Positions 14,221 to 14,814 of a DNA stretch of 14,814 bases are shown piece after piece (position 1 is the first letter of the stretch; each line of letters starts with the position of its first letter). The notes below the pieces were generated by a model, which saw only the letters and a list, made by a program, of their open reading frames with translations, was not told the origin of the DNA and ran no database searches. This DNA comes from Methanospirillum hungatei (GTDB taxonomy: Archaea; Halobacteriota; Methanomicrobia; Methanomicrobiales; Methanospirillaceae), in assembly GCA_003251955.1 (NCBI GenBank), contig QKDV01000288.1, forward strand, positions 1-14,814, read 5' to 3'. The position numbers were made by a program, and so were the translations under genes.

Positions 14221-14814
14221 TCTTCACCACCAGAAAGACCCGGTACAGTAATTTCTCCTCCAGACAACTCCTTCATCTCATCCAGGATAATTGCGATTGC
14301 CTTCTCCTTCTCACGTTCAAGGTGATGGATACGGCCTTCAAGTTTTCCCGCTTCATCATCACCATGTTTTATCTCACGTTCAAGGTCGAGGATCGCTGTT
14401 TCAAATGAAACATGAGTCCCGGCAGCCGGATGAGAAGCGATTACATCCTTATCATGCTGACACTTCTCCTGAGCCACATGCCAGGATGCAATAGCACCGG
14501 TCATCTGATCCACATATGTTTCAGCGCTGACGAACAATGACTTTTCAAACGAGTTCTTGAGCGGAATGGCATCATTTTCAATGGATCTGAATATCTCACC
14601 AGCCGTGGATCTGATAAGTTTCGGAATCTCCGGGTTTGCATAATGCTGGAGCACAGCTTCCTGGATCAGCCTGTCAAGAAGTTTCTCCTCATCCTTCTTT
14701 CGTTCATCCTGCACAATCCGAAGTGCCCGTCGCCAGATCGGAAGGGCTGTTCTCACAAGAGCATCAAGTGCTTCAAAAAGCTCAAGACTTCTTAACTTTT
14801 CTTCTTCAATCTTT
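14217..14814 (-). CDS. Unrecognised helical protein with C-terminal coiled coil (5' end outside window)
   Basis: The frame is open to the right edge, so the true start lies outside; 198 residues are visible. It is predicted to be mainly alpha-helical and highly charged, with no membrane segment. Towards the C-terminus a stretch rich in Leu/Glu/Lys heptads (FETAILDLEREIKHG...LEGRIHHLEREKEKA) looks like a coiled coil and is followed by a short Gly/Glu tail (SGGEE). A GTG at 14756 is internal rather than a convincing start because the helical, charged character continues upstream of it. I cannot name a family. It overlaps the small cysteine protein gene by 4 bases. It may be a structural or adaptor protein, but the sequence does not decide. 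Confidence 0.7.
   Translation of the reverse strand, partial: KIEEEKLRSLELFEALDALVRTALPIWRRALRIVQDERKKDEEKLLDRLIQEAVLQHYANPEIPKLIRSTAGEIFRSIENDAIPLKNSFEKSLFVSAETYVDQMTGAIASWHVAQEKCQHDKDVIASHPAAGTHVSFETAILDLEREIKHGDDEAGKLEGRIHHLEREKEKAIAIILDEMKELSGGEITVPGLSGGEE

Noticed and set aside
1..14814. CRISPR arrays, insertion sequences, prophage or integration site next to the tRNA genes
   Set aside because: No regularly spaced direct repeats, transposase or integrase genes are present, and both tRNAs are flanked by conserved operon genes without duplicated tRNA ends.

Overview
The window is a piece of euryarchaeal chromosome, most likely from a methanogen of the order Methanomicrobiales (genus not resolved). 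The evidence is the archaeal order of ribosomal-protein and RNA-polymerase genes, an RpoD subunit carrying two 4Fe-4S motifs, an archaeal deoxyhypusine synthase, TATA-box promoters, tRNA genes without an encoded CCA, and SUI1, OapABC/ArvABC and CbiP proteins of euryarchaeal type. I see no insertion sequence, prophage or CRISPR array, and no gap between genes exceeds about 215 bases.

Region 1 (1-6112, minus strand) is one long information-processing operon. In transcription order it reads tRNA-Ser(GCT), rps13, rps4, rps11, rpoD, rpl18e, rpl13, rps9, rpoN, tRNA-Pro(CGG), rpoK, eno, rps2, then the start of a MEMO1-family gene cut by the left edge. Genes are packed with overlaps or gaps of a few bases. 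The stop codon of rpoN directly abuts the first base of tRNA-Pro. A TATA box near 6192-6203 and a perfect 19-base palindrome lie ahead of tRNA-Ser.

Region 2 (6266-7290) holds a deoxyhypusine synthase gene with its own TATA box, a perfect 14-base palindrome just upstream of that box, and a hairpin plus T-tract after the gene. It therefore appears to be a separate, probably leaderless transcript.

Region 3 (7361-10438, minus strand) has four consecutive genes built almost entirely of CBS domains (2+4+4+4, about 14 motifs). The first ends in a four-cysteine zinc-ribbon-like tail. Divergent from them (10651-12046, plus strand) is a three-gene operon for an Era-like small GTPase, a DUF2073-type protein and a zinc-ribbon protein. 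It matches the archaeal OapABC set, also named ArvABC, in which the GTPase has been linked to extracellular vesicle formation in Haloferax. The side-by-side arrangement of an adenine-nucleotide-sensor array and a vesicle GTPase operon is the most interesting feature here, although any functional link is inference.

Region 4 (12065-14814) contains translation factor aIF1 (SUI1), a divergent cobyric acid synthase (cbiP/cobQ), and on the minus strand a pair of genes I do not recognise: a coiled-coil protein cut by the right edge and a small five-cysteine protein coupled to it.
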